64,000 nucleotides of DNA from Actinomycetes bacterium. GTDB lineage: Bacteria; Actinomycetota; Acidimicrobiia; Acidimicrobiales; RAAP-2. A model generated the notes under the pieces. The model did not search any database. It worked only from the letters and a program-made list of their open reading frames with translations, and was not told the DNA's origin. Below are positions 51,107-59,954 of this stretch, one piece after another (the stretch's first letter is position 1; every line of letters starts with the position of its first letter). The stretch spans positions 37,429 through 101,428 of the forward strand of contig JAKBNL010000007.1 in assembly GCA_021831035.1 (NCBI GenBank), given 5' to 3'. A program made the translations under genes and the position numbers.

Positions 51107-52866
51107 GGCTCCTCGGGCCGGAAGGCGTTGGTGATGGGCATGCGGCGGTCCCGCCCGAAGGCCTTGCGCGAGATCCTCACCCCCGGGGGGGTCTGGCGGC
51201 GCTTGTACTCGGCGTGGTCGACCAGGCGCACGATCCGGCGCACCAGGGCCGGGTCGTGTCCCAGCGCGATCATCTCCTCGGCCGTCGCGTCGTCGTCGAC
51301 GTAGAGCTCGAGCAGGGGGTCGAGGACCTCGTAGGGCGGCAGCGACTGCACGTCGAGCTGGCCGGGGCGCAGCTCGGCCGAGGGCGGCTTGTCGAGCACC
51401 GACACCGGGATCGGCTCGGGGTCACCCAGCTCGCGGGCCCGCTCGTTGCGGAAGCGCGCGAGCTCGTAGACGGTGACCTTGCTGACGTCCTTGATGACGG
51501 CGAAACCCCCGGCCGAGTCACCGTAGATCGTGAAGAAGCCCACCGCGAGTTCGGACTTGTTGCCCGTGGTGAGCACGATCGCCCCGGTCGCGTTGGAGAT
51601 CGCCATCATCACGACCCCGCGCACGCGGCTCTGGAGGTTCTCGTCGGTCAGCCCCGGTGGCGCCTCGCCCAGGGCGTCGGCGACCAGTCCCGAGAGCGCG
51701 GCGTGCGCCGGCTCGATCGGCAGGGTGGTCAGCTCAATGTCGAGGCGCTCGGCGAGGTCGACCGCGTCGCTCACCGAGCCCTCCGACGAGTAGCGGCTCG
51801 GCAGGGCGATCCCGCGCACGCTGCGCGCGCCGACGGCGTCGACGGCGATCGTCGCCACGAGCGAGGAGTCGATCCCGCCCGAGACGGCGACGAGGGCCTC
51901 GGTGAAGCCGTTCTTTCGCAGGTAGTCGCGCGTCCCGGTGACCAGGGCCTGGTAGACCTCCTCGATCTCGCTGAGGCGCGGCTCGACGCGGTTGAGCAGG
52001 TGGGTCGGGGCCTCGTCGCGCGCCGCCCCGACCAGGGCCACCCCGGCCGTGGACTCGCGGGCCTCGACCTGGGCGACGAGGATCTCCTCGCGGAAGGCCC
52101 CGGCGCGCGCCACGACCTCGCCGCGCGCGTCCACGACGACGCTCTGGCCGTCGAAGACCAGCTCGTCCTGGCCGCCGGTGAGGTTCACGTACGCGATGGG
52201 ACACCCCGTCTCGCGGGCCCGGACGCGCAGCATGGCCTCGCGGTCCTCCTGGCGCCGACGCGCGAAGGGCGAGGCGTTCGCCACCACCAGCGCCGTCGCC
52301 CCGGCGCGCACCAGGTCGAGGGCCGGCCCGTCGTCGAGCCAGACGTCCTCGCACACGAGCAGTCCCACCGCCACGCCGCGCACGTTGACCACGGCGCCCG
52401 TGCCCACGCCCGAGTGGAAGTACCGGCGCTCGTCGAAGACGTCGTAGTTGGGCAGGAACCGCTTGGCCGACACCGCCACGACCCCGCGCTCGTCGAGCGC
52501 CGCCAGCACGTTGGCGACGTGGGCGCGCTGCTCGAAGCCCGGGACCCGCGCCACGTCGCGCGCGTCGCTCGAGGGCTCGAGGGCCACCCCGTAGGTGCCC
52601 TCGGGTACGGCCGTCCCCACCAGGACCGGCGCCAGCCCGTCGGCGGTGGCCAGCGCCTCGAGCGCGGCCTGGCTCGCCTCGACGAAGCCCTCTTTCAACA
52701 AGAGGTCCTCGGGTGGGTAGCCCATCAGGGCGAGCTCGGGGGTGACGACGAGGTCGGCGCCGAGGACCTGGGCCTGACGGCGCGCCCGGGTGATGGAGGC
52801 GACGTTGGCCTCGAGGTCCCCGACCACGGCGTCCATCTGGGCGAGGGCGAGGCGCACGGTGGCCAC
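51103..52866 (-). CDS. nadE: glutamine-dependent NAD+ synthetase
   Basis: A 587-residue enzyme amidating nicotinic acid adenine dinucleotide to NAD+. The N-terminal nitrilase-type glutaminase has the triad Glu (VVTPELALMGYPPEDLLL), Lys (AVSAKRFLPNYDVFDERRYF) and Cys (GLLVCEDVWLDDGP). The C-terminal synthetase has the PP-loop VAVSGGIDSSLVA, then LTTGNKSELAVGFFTIYGDSAGGFAVIKDVSK and PPSAELRPGQ. Normal length for the bacterial two-domain form. It is divergent from glnII. Confidence 0.96.
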   Translation of the reverse strand: MATVRLALAQMDAVVGDLEANVASITRARRQAQVLGADLVVTPELALMGYPPEDLLLKEGFVEASQAALEALATADGLAPVLVGTAVPEGTYGVALEPSSDARDVARVPGFEQRAHVANVLAALDERGVVAVSAKRFLPNYDVFDERRYFHSGVGTGAVVNVRGVAVGLLVCEDVWLDDGPALDLVRAGATALVVANASPFARRRQEDREAMLRVRARETGCPIAYVNLTGGQDELVFDGQSVVVDARGEVVARAGAFREEILVAQVEARESTAGVALVGAARDEAPTHLLNRVEPRLSEIEEVYQALVTGTRDYLRKNGFTEALVAVSGGIDSSLVATIAVDAVGARSVRGIALPSRYSSEGSVSDAVDLAERLDIELTTLPIEPAHAALSGLVADALGEAPPGLTDENLQSRVRGVVMMAISNATGAIVLTTGNKSELAVGFFTIYGDSAGGFAVIKDVSKVTVYELARFRNERARELGDPEPIPVSVLDKPPSAELRPGQLDVQSLPPYEVLDPLLELYVDDDATAEEMIALGHDPALVRRIVRLVDHAEYKRRQTPPGVRISRKAFGRDRRMPITNAFRPEEP

Positions 52867-52910
52867 GGGGCGAGCCTACCGGCGCCGACGACGCGTCCCC
52901 GAGGGAACTA

Positions 52911-52926
52911 TTCACACCCCCGAAAC
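52911..52926 (+). promoter_or_regulatory. GlnR-box-like site upstream of glnII
   Basis: TTCAC-N6-GAAAC, matching the actinobacterial GlnR consensus (gTnAC-n6-GAAAC) at all but the leading base. It lies 68 bp upstream of the glnII start, and a GlnR-like regulator is encoded two genes downstream. Confidence 0.65.
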
Positions 52927-52993
52927 AGAACCGGGGGTGCGTGACGGGGGGCGGCCGCCAGACTGGACGCACCGACCGAGTGAAGGAGCATCC

Positions 52994-54091
52994 GTGGCGT
53001 ACCAGGCCGAGTACATCTGGATCGACGGCACCGAGCCCACCCACGAGCTGCGCTCGAAGACCAAGATCGTGGCCGACGGCCAGCAGCCGCCGGTGTGGGG
53101 CTTCGACGGCTCGAGCACGAACCAGGCGACCGGCGACCACTCCGACTGCGTGCTGCGCCCGGTCTTCACCTGCCCCGACCCGCTGCGCGGCCCGAAGGAC
53201 GTCCTCGTGCTCTGCGAGGTGCTCACCGCCGACCTCGAGCCCCACCCGACCAACACCCGGGCCCACTGCGTGGCCACGGCGGCCACGTACGCGCGCTTCG
53301 AGCCGCTCTTTGGCATCGAGCAGGAGTACACCTTCTTCCAGGACGGTCGGCCCTACGGCTGGCCGGAGGACGGCTTCCCGGCCCCGCAGGGCCCCTACTA
53401 CTGCGGCGTGGGCGGACAGAAGATGCCGGGTCGCGACATCGTCGAGGCCCACACCGCGGCCTGCCTGCGCGCCGGAATCTCGATCGAGGGCACCAACGCC
53501 GAGGTGATGATGGGCCAGTGGGAGTACCAGATCGGCGTGCTCGACCCGGTGGCGATGGGCGACCAGCTCTGGGTGGCGCGCTGGCTGCTGAAGCGCATCG
53601 CCGAGGAGTACGGCGTCGAGGTCAGCCTGGCCGCCAAGCCCGTCCACGGCGACTGGAACGGGGCCGGCGCGCACACGAACTTCTCGACCAAGCAGATGCG
53701 CGCCGCCGGCGGGTGGGACCACATCCTCGCCGCGTGCGAAGCCCTCTCGACCCGGGTCGACGAGCACATCGCGGCCTACGGTGACGGGATCACCGAACGG
53801 CTCACCGGCGCCCACGAGACGGCGCCCTACCACACCTTCTCCTACGGCGTGAGCCACCGCGGCGCCTCGGTGCGCATCCCCGCGGGCGTCGCGCGCGAGA
53901 AGCGCGGCTACCTCGAGGACCGCCGACCCAACGCCAACGTCGACCCCTACGTGGTGACCGCCCTCATGGTCGAGACCGTCTGCGGGGCGGCCGCCGCGCC
54001 GGCGACGCGGACGCCGGCGAAGAAGGTCGCCGCCAAGCGCGCGCCGGCGACGCGCGCCGTCGCGAGGAAGGCGCCGGCCCGGCGCCGCTAG
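52994..54091 (+). CDS. glnII: glutamine synthetase type II (GSII)
   Basis: A 365-residue eukaryote-type glutamine synthetase. Seen are EYIWIDGTEPTHELRSKTK, WGFDGSSTNQATGDHSD, FGIEQEYTFFQDGRPYGWPEDGFPAPQGPYYCGVG, GRDIVEAHTAACLRAGI, GTNAEVMMGQWEYQIGVLDP, GAGAHTNFSTKQMR and the phosphate-binding SVRIPAGVAREKRGYLEDRRPNANVDPYVV. Not adenylylated. The final about 28 residues form a Lys/Arg/Ala/Pro-rich tail (TPAKKVAAKRAPATRAVARK), absent from the usual GSII and histone-tail-like. The GTG at 52994 has AAGGAG 6 nt upstream. Confidence 0.95.
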   Translation: MAYQAEYIWIDGTEPTHELRSKTKIVADGQQPPVWGFDGSSTNQATGDHSDCVLRPVFTCPDPLRGPKDVLVLCEVLTADLEPHPTNTRAHCVATAATYARFEPLFGIEQEYTFFQDGRPYGWPEDGFPAPQGPYYCGVGGQKMPGRDIVEAHTAACLRAGISIEGTNAEVMMGQWEYQIGVLDPVAMGDQLWVARWLLKRIAEEYGVEVSLAAKPVHGDWNGAGAHTNFSTKQMRAAGGWDHILAACEALSTRVDEHIAAYGDGITERLTGAHETAPYHTFSYGVSHRGASVRIPAGVAREKRGYLEDRRPNANVDPYVVTALMVETVCGAAAAPATRTPAKKVAAKRAPATRAVARKAPARRR

Positions 54092-54127
54092 GCCGGCCCC
54101 GGCGGAGCCGGTCCGCGGGGTGCGAGA

Positions 54128-55426
54128 ATGTCACCGATGCAGAGTCAGGCCCAGTACGTGCTGCGCACGGTCGAAGAGCGCGGCGTGCGCTTCGTCCAGC
54201 TGTGGTTCACCGACGTCCTCGGGCGCCACAAGGCCTTCCACGTCACCCCGGCCGAGCTCGAGGACGCCCTCGACCAGGGGATGACCTTCGACGGCAGCGC
54301 CATCGACGGGTTCAGCCGCACGACCGAGTCGGACCTGCTCGCCAAGCCCGACCTGACCACCTTCCAGATCCTGCCCTGGTACGACGAGGGGACCCCGGTC
54401 GCCCGGGTCTTCTGCGACATCGTCACCCTCGACGGGGCGCCGTTCTACGGCTGCCCGCGCCAGCAGCTGCGCCGGGTGCTCGACCGGGCCCAGGACGAGG
54501 GCTACACCTTCTTCGTCGCGCCCGAGGTCGAGTACTTCTACTTCGCCGACCTCGACCCGGCGCGCCGGCCCGTCCCGCTCGACTCGGGCGGCTACTTCGA
54601 CCTCCTGCCCGACGACCTCGGCAGCCAGCTGCGCCGCGAGACCGTCCTCACCCTCGAGGAGATGGGCATCGGGGTGGAGCACGCCCAGCACGAGGACGCC
54701 CCCGGCCAGCACGAGATCGACCTGCGCTACACCGACGCCCTGACGATGGCCGACACGGTGATGGCGCTGCGCCTCGTGGTGAAAGAGCTCGCGCGCGAGC
54801 GCGGCGTCGCCGCCTCGTTCATGCCCAAGCCGCTCGACGGCGTCCAGGGGTCGGGGATGCACACGCACGTCTCGCTCTGGCGCGACGAGGAGAACGCCTT
54901 CGTCGGCGCACGGCCCTACGGGCTTAGCGAGCTGGCCGAGCACTTCGCCGCGGGCCTCGTCGTGCACGCGCCGGAGATCACGGCGGTGACCAACCAGTGG
55001 GTCAACTCCTACAAGCGCCTGGTGCCCGGGGCCGAGGCGCCGGTCGCCGCGGGGTGGGCCCGCCACGACACGGCCGCGCTGGTGCGCGTGCCCCCGGTCA
55101 AGCCGGGACGCCTCGACTCGACGCGCCTCGAGTACCGCGCCCCCGACTCGGCCGCCAACCCCTACCTGGCCTTCGCCGTGATCCTGGCGGCGGGCCTGCG
55201 CGGGGTCGAGGGCGGCTACGAGTTGCCCCCCGAGCACGAGGCGACCGCGCCCCTGCCCCAGTCCCTGGCCGAGGCGGCGGCGGTGATGGAGTCCTCGGCC
55301 CTGCTCAAAGAGACCCTCGGGGACCACCTGGTCGAGTGGTTCCTGCGCAACAAGCGGGCCGAATGGGACGCCTACCGCGTCCAGGTGACCCCCTTCGAGC
55401 TCGAGCGCTACCTGCCGCTGCTGTGA
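54128..55426 (+). CDS. glnA: glutamine synthetase, GSI-alpha type
   Basis: A 432-residue type I glutamine synthetase. Seen are VRFVQLWFTDVLGRHKAFHV, FDGSAIDGFSRTTESDLLAKPD, FVAPEVEYFYF, GVEHAQHEDAPGQHEIDLRY, GSGMHTHVSLW and TRLEYRAPDSAANPYLAFAVILAAGLRG. It lacks the NLYDLP adenylylation site of GSI-beta; the region reads GYELPPE, and the length and the C-terminus (EWDAYRVQVTPFELERYLPLL) are like Bacillus-type GSI-alpha. It begins 36 bp after glnII and its stop overlaps the regulator gene. Confidence 0.93.
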   Translation: MSPMQSQAQYVLRTVEERGVRFVQLWFTDVLGRHKAFHVTPAELEDALDQGMTFDGSAIDGFSRTTESDLLAKPDLTTFQILPWYDEGTPVARVFCDIVTLDGAPFYGCPRQQLRRVLDRAQDEGYTFFVAPEVEYFYFADLDPARRPVPLDSGGYFDLLPDDLGSQLRRETVLTLEEMGIGVEHAQHEDAPGQHEIDLRYTDALTMADTVMALRLVVKELARERGVAASFMPKPLDGVQGSGMHTHVSLWRDEENAFVGARPYGLSELAEHFAAGLVVHAPEITAVTNQWVNSYKRLVPGAEAPVAAGWARHDTAALVRVPPVKPGRLDSTRLEYRAPDSAANPYLAFAVILAAGLRGVEGGYELPPEHEATAPLPQSLAEAAAVMESSALLKETLGDHLVEWFLRNKRAEWDAYRVQVTPFELERYLPLL

Positions 55427-56115
55427 TCGACGTCGTGCTGTGCGTGCCCTCCTGCGAGGGGCCGGTGCGCAAGGCGTTCGACGTCACCGGGGTCACGCCG
55501 GCCGTCGCCGCGTCGGCCCGGCTCAACGAGGTCGCGGCCCTCGAGCCGGCCGACGGCTTCGCCGGGGCCCTGATCAACGCCGCCGCCCTGCCCCTGGCCG
55601 ACGCGATGGGCCTCTGTCGCCAGCTGCGCCAGCGCGAGCGCTCGGTCGGTCCCATCGTGCTCGTGGTCGACCACTACCAGCTGGACGACCTGACCTTCCG
55701 CGAGGACCTCTTCGACGACTTCGTGGTGGCCCCGGTCGACGTGGCCGAGCTGGCGACGCGCCTGCGCCACCGGCTGCGCCGGGCCGGCAACGAGTCGGTC
55801 GCCGCCCGGGTCGACCACGGGCCGCTCTCGATCAACCTCGAGACCTACCAGGCCACCGTCGCCGGACGGGTGATGGACCTGACCTACATGGAGTACGAGC
55901 TGCTGCGCTTCCTCGCGACCAACCCCAACCGCGTCTTCACCCGCCAGACGCTGCTCAACCGGGTCTGGGGCTACGAGTACTACGGCGGGGCCCGCACGGT
56001 CGACGTCCACGTGCGCCGGCTGCGGGCGAAGCTCGGCGAGGAGAACGCCCACCTGATCCAGACGGTGCGCTCGGTGGGCTACAAGTTCGGCCTCGCGACC
56101 GAGTTCGAGCCCTAG
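55423..56115 (+). CDS. GlnR-like OmpR-family regulator with atypical receiver
   Basis: A 230-residue regulator. Residues 1-115 are a receiver-like fold in which the phospho-acceptor position is not Asp (GALINAAALPLADA) and the conserved Lys is missing (FVVAPVDVAELATRL), so phosphorylation is unlikely, as in actinobacterial GlnR. The C-terminal winged helix (VMDLTYMEYELLRFLATNPNRVFTRQTLLNRVWGYEYYGGARTVDVHVRRLRAKLG) closely resembles GlnR and other OmpR-type regulators. It overlaps the GSI stop by 4 bp, and a GlnR box precedes glnII, so it is the likely nitrogen regulator of this cluster. Confidence 0.85.
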   Translation: MIDVVLCVPSCEGPVRKAFDVTGVTPAVAASARLNEVAALEPADGFAGALINAAALPLADAMGLCRQLRQRERSVGPIVLVVDHYQLDDLTFREDLFDDFVVAPVDVAELATRLRHRLRRAGNESVAARVDHGPLSINLETYQATVAGRVMDLTYMEYELLRFLATNPNRVFTRQTLLNRVWGYEYYGGARTVDVHVRRLRAKLGEENAHLIQTVRSVGYKFGLATEFEP

Positions 56116-56468
56116 AGGGGCTTATGGGCCCAGAACTCGACCTCGGCCAGGGCCCCGTAGGGCAGCGCGGCCACCGCGAAGGCGCTGCGGGTGGGCAGCG
56201 GGTCGTCGAAGAACTCCAGCCAGACCTCGTTGCACGGCCCGAACTGGTCGATGTCGGTGAGAAAGAGCGTCGTCTTGACCACGTCCGCGAGGCTGGCCCC
56301 CGCCTCGGCCAGGACCGACTGGCCGTTGGTGAGGGCCTGGCGCAACTGCGCGGGGGCACCCCCCTCCACGAAGGTGAGCGGGTCCGAGCCGGGGATCGTG
56401 CCGAGCTGACCCGAGACGACGACCAGGTCGCCCGCCCGGCGCCAGAGCGCGTAGGGGCGACGGGCCAC
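56112..56468 (-). CDS. RidA/YjgF-family protein
   Basis: A 118-residue Rid-family protein, which typically deaminates reactive enamine/imine intermediates. Seen are GDLVVVSGQLGTIPG, RQALTNGQSVLAEAGASLADVVKTTLFLTDIDQF and PLPTRSAFAVAALPYGALAEVEFWA, in which the substrate-binding Arg (PTRSAF) and the Glu (EVEFWA) of active RidA are both present. Its start overlaps the erpA stop by 1 bp. Confidence 0.9.
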   Translation of the reverse strand: MARRPYALWRRAGDLVVVSGQLGTIPGSDPLTFVEGGAPAQLRQALTNGQSVLAEAGASLADVVKTTLFLTDIDQFGPCNEVWLEFFDDPLPTRSAFAVAALPYGALAEVEFWAHKPL

Positions 56469-56830
56469 TAGCTGAACGAGTTGCCGCAGCCGCAGGTGCG
56501 CGTGGCGTTCGGGTTCGTGATGTGGAACCCGGCCCCCTGCAACGCGTCGGTGTAGTCGAGGGTCGAGCCGTGGAGCAGCTCGGCGCTCTGGGCGTCGACC
56601 ACGACGCGCACCCCGGCGAACTCACGGCTGACGTCGTCGGCGGCCACGTCGGAGTCGAAGTACATGTCGTAGTTGAAGCCCGAGCAGCCGCCGGGCTTGA
56701 CGGCGACGCGCAGGGCCAGGGGCTCGTCGACCCCGGCGGCGGCGATGAGCTCGGCCACCTTCGCGACGGCCGCGTCGGTCAGGACGATCGGGTCGGTCAC
56801 CTTTTCGGTCAGGTTCACCTGGGTGGTCAT
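56468..56830 (-). CDS. erpA: A-type iron-sulfur cluster carrier (ErpA/IscA/HesB)
   Basis: A 120-residue A-type carrier with the three cluster-binding cysteines in GGCSGFNY and TCGCGNSFS. The fold residues IVLTDAAVAKVAELIAA and VRVVVDAQSAELLHGSTLDY are standard. It carries [4Fe-4S] or [2Fe-2S] clusters to target apoproteins. The AAGGAGG ribosome binding site is strong. It is the first gene of the erpA-rid pair. Confidence 0.93.
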   Translation of the reverse strand: MTTQVNLTEKVTDPIVLTDAAVAKVAELIAAAGVDEPLALRVAVKPGGCSGFNYDMYFDSDVAADDVSREFAGVRVVVDAQSAELLHGSTLDYTDALQGAGFHITNPNATRTCGCGNSFS

Positions 56831-56870
56831 CGTGGCCCTCCTTTGGCGCTCGCGACCATGCTAGCGACGC

Positions 56871-57686
56871 CTAGGCCGGTCCGGTACCCCGTCGCCAGGC
56901 CTCGGGCGCGGCCATCGTGGCCCCGATCCCCGGCGCCTCGACGACCAGGGCACCGTCACGCTCGACCACCCGGGGCTCGACCCGCTCCACGCGCTCGATC
57001 CCGCGCGCGTGCTCGAGGACCGCCTCCACCGAGGGCAGGTCCGCGATCGAGCGCAGCGTCGTCACGGTCGGCAGGACCATGTCGAATCGGCCCTCGTCGT
57101 ACGCGACGAGGGCGTCGAGGGGTCGGACCCAGCACTCGTCGACGGTCTCGGCCTCGTCGTTGGCCGCCCGCTGTCCCGAGGGGGCGCGCACGCAGAAGAA
57201 GCGCGTGTCGTAGCGCCGGGGCGGCCCCACGGGGGTGACCCAGTGGGCGAGGTAGACGAGCCCGCTGGCGTCGAGGTAGAGGTCCTCGGCCTCGAGCACC
57301 TCGCGCATCGTGGTCGAGCCGTCGTTGAGCCGCGCCCGGTGCTCGACCAGCCGGGTCCGCCGGGCCTCGTCGGGCACGAGGGGCCGTCCGGCCGGGTCAC
57401 GCGCGACGAGGAGCCCGGCCTCTTCGAAGAGCTCGCGCAGACCCGCGACCACGTGGGCGACGCCGTCGTCGTCGAGGCCCTGGCGCCGGGCCCGGGACGC
57501 GTCCCAGCCCACGACGCGCGCGACGGCCGTCTCGTCGGCGTCGTCGAGCGCCCCGCCGGGGAAGACGTAGGCCCCGGCGACGAACTCGCTGCGGGGGCTG
57601 CGCCGGAGCATGAGGACCTCGAAGGGCCCGCCGTCGTCGCGCAGCGGTAGGACCGTCGAGGCCGGGCGCACGACCGGGAGGTCCAT
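56871..57686 (-). CDS. Nudix hydrolase, NUDT19-like
   Basis: A 271-residue Nudix protein with [43 protein letters not shown] (start of the Nudix box), a long insertion, then [15 protein letters not shown] (the REUXEEXGU core). This split arrangement is typical of the mammalian NUDT19/RP2-like and bacterial acyl-CoA-hydrolysing relatives. The substrate may be a CoA derivative, not proven. ATG at 57686 follows a TAAGTT -10 by 7 nt. Confidence 0.85.
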   Translation of the reverse strand: MDLPVVRPASTVLPLRDDGGPFEVLMLRRSPRSEFVAGAYVFPGGALDDADETAVARVVGWDASRARRQGLDDDGVAHVVAGLRELFEEAGLLVARDPAGRPLVPDEARRTRLVEHRARLNDGSTTMREVLEAEDLYLDASGLVYLAHWVTPVGPPRRYDTRFFCVRAPSGQRAANDEAETVDECWVRPLDALVAYDEGRFDMVLPTVTTLRSIADLPSVEAVLEHARGIERVERVEPRVVERDGALVVEAPGIGATMAAPEAWRRGTGPA

Positions 57687-57693
57687 AAGAATC

Positions 57694-57699
57694 AACTTA
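57694..57699 (-). promoter_or_regulatory. -10 element, probably leaderless, for Nudix gene
   Basis: TAAGTT on the minus strand, 7 nt before the ATG at 57686; no Shine-Dalgarno sequence. Confidence 0.4.
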
Positions 57700-57771
57700 C
57701 CGACGGACCCGCGCCTCCGGGGCCCGCGCGCGGGTCCACTAACCTTGAGGCCCAAGTCTCAAAGGAGCACC

Positions 57772-58725
57772 GTGGCCACGAACCAGGCGAACAAGAAGCC
57801 CGCGCCCCGCCGCCCCGGCCCCCGTCCGGGCCCCCAGGGACGCGCCAAGAGCGGACGGCCGGCCGGGCTCTTCACCTGGATCGCCGTCGGCCTGGTCGTG
57901 GTGGTCGTCGCGACCCTGGTGATCATCAAGGTGACCAGCGGCGGCTCGTCGGGCTCGGGCGCCCAGGCCTTCCAGCCGGCCAACCCGACCGTCGTGAGCC
58001 AGGTCACCTCGGTCCCGGCCTCGGTCTTCAACACGGTCGGGGTGACCTCCCCGGCGATCGGGGTCGCGCCCCCCCAGGTGATGAAGAAGCTCCCCTTCGT
58101 CTCGGTGACCGAGAACGGCAAGAAGCTCCCCGAGATCCTCTACGTGGGCGCCGAGTACTGCCCGTACTGCGCGGCCGAGCGCTGGGCGACGATCATCGCG
58201 CTGAGCCGGTTCGGGACCTGGTCGGGTCTGGGCAACATGGCGAGCTACTCCGGGGACGTCTACCCCAACACACCGACGTTCACCTTCGCGCGCGCCCGCT
58301 ACCACTCGAAGTACGTGGCCTTCCGCAGCGTCGAGATGTACACCAACTACCTCAACGCGGCCAAGACCTACTACCAGCCCTTCCAGAAGCCGACCGCCCA
58401 GGAGAACGCGCTGTTCAAGAAGTACGACAACTGCAAGTACATCACCGGGCTCACCTGTCAGAACAACGAGTCGTTCCCCTTCGTGAACTTCGCCAACCAG
58501 GTCATGATCGTGGGATCTAGCTACACGCCCGCGGCGCTCGACGGCAACTCGCGCGACCAGATCGCCCAGGGCCTCACGAACGCCCAGGACCCCATCACCC
58601 AGGCCATCATCGCCACGGCCAACTACCAGACCGCGTCGGTCTGCTCGGTCGACGGCGGCCAGCCCGCGAGCGTGTGCACCAGCGCGGGGGTGAAGGCGGC
58701 CGCGAAGAAGTTGGGCCTTAAGTGA
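57772..58725 (+). CDS. membrane-anchored DUF929 thioredoxin-like protein
   Basis: A 317-residue protein. A basic N-terminus is followed by one transmembrane helix ([21 protein letters not shown]) and an extracytoplasmic DUF929 domain. The active-site-like motif [25 protein letters not shown] holds a CPYC pair as in thioredoxin/DsbA-type oxidoreductases. Other Cys residues lie at [13 protein letters not shown] and near the C-terminus. The next gene, overlapping by 4 bp, encodes a VKOR, so this is probably its disulfide-transfer partner. The GTG at 57772 has AAAGGAG 5 nt upstream; the frame upstream of it is a shadow. Confidence 0.88.
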   Translation: MATNQANKKPAPRRPGPRPGPQGRAKSGRPAGLFTWIAVGLVVVVVATLVIIKVTSGGSSGSGAQAFQPANPTVVSQVTSVPASVFNTVGVTSPAIGVAPPQVMKKLPFVSVTENGKKLPEILYVGAEYCPYCAAERWATIIALSRFGTWSGLGNMASYSGDVYPNTPTFTFARARYHSKYVAFRSVEMYTNYLNAAKTYYQPFQKPTAQENALFKKYDNCKYITGLTCQNNESFPFVNFANQVMIVGSSYTPAALDGNSRDQIAQGLTNAQDPITQAIIATANYQTASVCSVDGGQPASVCTSAGVKAAAKKLGLK

Positions 58726-59189
58726 CCGACTCGGACCTGCGCGTCCCGCGCTGGGCCGAGTACACGACCTTCGCCCTCAGCCTGATCGGGCTGGGACTGT
58801 CGATCTACCTCGCCTACACCCACCTCCACCCCGGCGCGCTGGTGTGCTCCTCGAGCGGGGTGATCAACTGCGCGAAGGTGACGACCTCCGCGGAGTCCCA
58901 CGTGGCGGGCATCCCCGTCGCCTACCTGGGCGTCGCGAACTACGTCGTCATGACCGCGATCAACTCACCCCTCGGGTGGCGCTCGCCCTGGCGGTGGCTC
59001 CACGTCGCGCGCTTCGTGCTCGTCGTGCTCGCGATGTGCTTCGTCCTGTGGCTGGTCTTCGCCGAGGTCATCCTCATCGGTAACATCTGCGAGTACTGCA
59101 CGATGGTGCACCTCACGACCTTCGCGCTGCTGCTCGTGCTGACCCGGGTCAGCCCCTACCAGCTCGGCTGGGCCTCACGCGCGCGTTAG
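58722..59189 (+). CDS. vitamin K epoxide reductase family protein (VKOR)
   Basis: A 155-residue membrane protein with four helices. The loop Cys pair is in [12 protein letters not shown], and the active-site CxxC is [21 protein letters not shown]. Bacterial VKOR re-oxidises a periplasmic/extracytoplasmic thioredoxin-like partner and passes electrons to quinone, replacing DsbB. Coupled by a 4-bp GTGA overlap to the DUF929 protein. Confidence 0.92.
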   Translation: MTDSDLRVPRWAEYTTFALSLIGLGLSIYLAYTHLHPGALVCSSSGVINCAKVTTSAESHVAGIPVAYLGVANYVVMTAINSPLGWRSPWRWLHVARFVLVVLAMCFVLWLVFAEVILIGNICEYCTMVHLTTFALLLVLTRVSPYQLGWASRAR

Positions 59190-59417
59190 CGCCCGACGCT
59201 CCACCTCGTTGAGTCCGCCCCAGATCCCGTAGGACTCGTGGCGCTCGAGGGCCGCCTGGAGACACTCCTCGCGCACCACGCAGCCCGCGCAGATCCGCTT
59301 GGCCAGCGCCTCGCGCTCGATCCGGTCCTCCTTGCGCTCGGCCGGGTCGGCCGGGTAGAAGAGGGCGGCCTCGGCGCCCCGGCAGGCGGCCTCCCTGGCC
59401 CAGGCAATGATCGACAC
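59175..59417 (-). CDS. whiB: WhiB-family iron-sulfur transcription regulator
   Basis: An 80-residue Wbl protein. The four cluster Cys are at C12 (REAACRGA), C43 and C46 (ICAGC) and C52 (REECL), followed by the G-I-W-G-G turn ([15 protein letters not shown]). Length and sequence are closest to the WhiB1/WblE type (essential, interacts with the primary sigma factor). GTG at 59417 has GGAGG upstream. The 3' end overlaps the convergent VKOR gene by 15 bp. Confidence 0.92.
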   Translation of the reverse strand: MSIIAWAREAACRGAEAALFYPADPAERKEDRIEREALAKRICAGCVVREECLQAALERHESYGIWGGLNEVERRALTRA

Positions 59418-59510
59418 CGTGTCCCCCTCCCCCGGGACGACACTAACGACGCCCCGGGGCCCTGACAAGGGGTCCGGCCCACTTCCCCAGGGGGTCTCCG
59501 ACCGCTCAAT

Positions 59511-59516
59511 TACAGT
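59511..59516 (+). promoter_or_regulatory. -10 element, probably leaderless, for receiver gene
   Basis: TACAGT, 6 nt before the GTG at 59523. Confidence 0.45.
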
Positions 59517-59522
59517 GGGTCC

Positions 59523-59954
59523 GTGGCGACCATCCTGGTGGTGAGCGACGTCGAGGCCCTGCGCCGCGAGGTCGAGGCGGCCCTGGCCGGGCCGGACCTC
59601 GAGGTCGTCGAGGCGACCTCCGGCCCCGAGGCCGTGGGGCTGGTGGGCGAGGGCGGCGTCGACCTCGTGGTGACCGACATGCAGGTGGGCCACATGGGCG
59701 GGATCGCCATCACCCACGAGCTGCGCAACCTCGAGTCCTACGGCGCGAGCGACTCGGTCCCGGTGCTGGTGATCGTGGACCGGCGCCCCGACGTCTTCCT
59801 CGCGCGCCGGGCGGGCGCCGACGGCTTCGTCGTCAAGCCCCTGGACCCGCTCACGCTGCGCCGGGCCGCTCGCGCCCTGCTCGCCGGCGAGGCCTTCGAG
59901 GACGACGCGTGGCGTCCGGCGACGGTGCGGGCGGGCACAGCGCTGGATGAGTAG
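59523..59954 (+). CDS. stand-alone CheY-like receiver protein
   Basis: A 143-residue single receiver domain. The acidic start is ILVVSDVEALRREVE, the phospho-acceptor Asp is in LVVTDMQVGHMGG, and the conserved Lys is in FVVKPLDPLTLRRA. It lacks an output domain; after residue 120 only a short tail remains. The stop lies 8 bp inside the following CBS-domain gene, so the two are co-translated. The cognate kinase is unknown. Confidence 0.88.
   Translation: MATILVVSDVEALRREVEAALAGPDLEVVEATSGPEAVGLVGEGGVDLVVTDMQVGHMGGIAITHELRNLESYGASDSVPVLVIVDRRPDVFLARRAGADGFVVKPLDPLTLRRAARALLAGEAFEDDAWRPATVRAGTALDE

Noticed and set aside
50587..52944. 785-codon plus-strand frame over nadE
   Set aside because: Antisense shadow with repetitive Arg/Gly/His composition.
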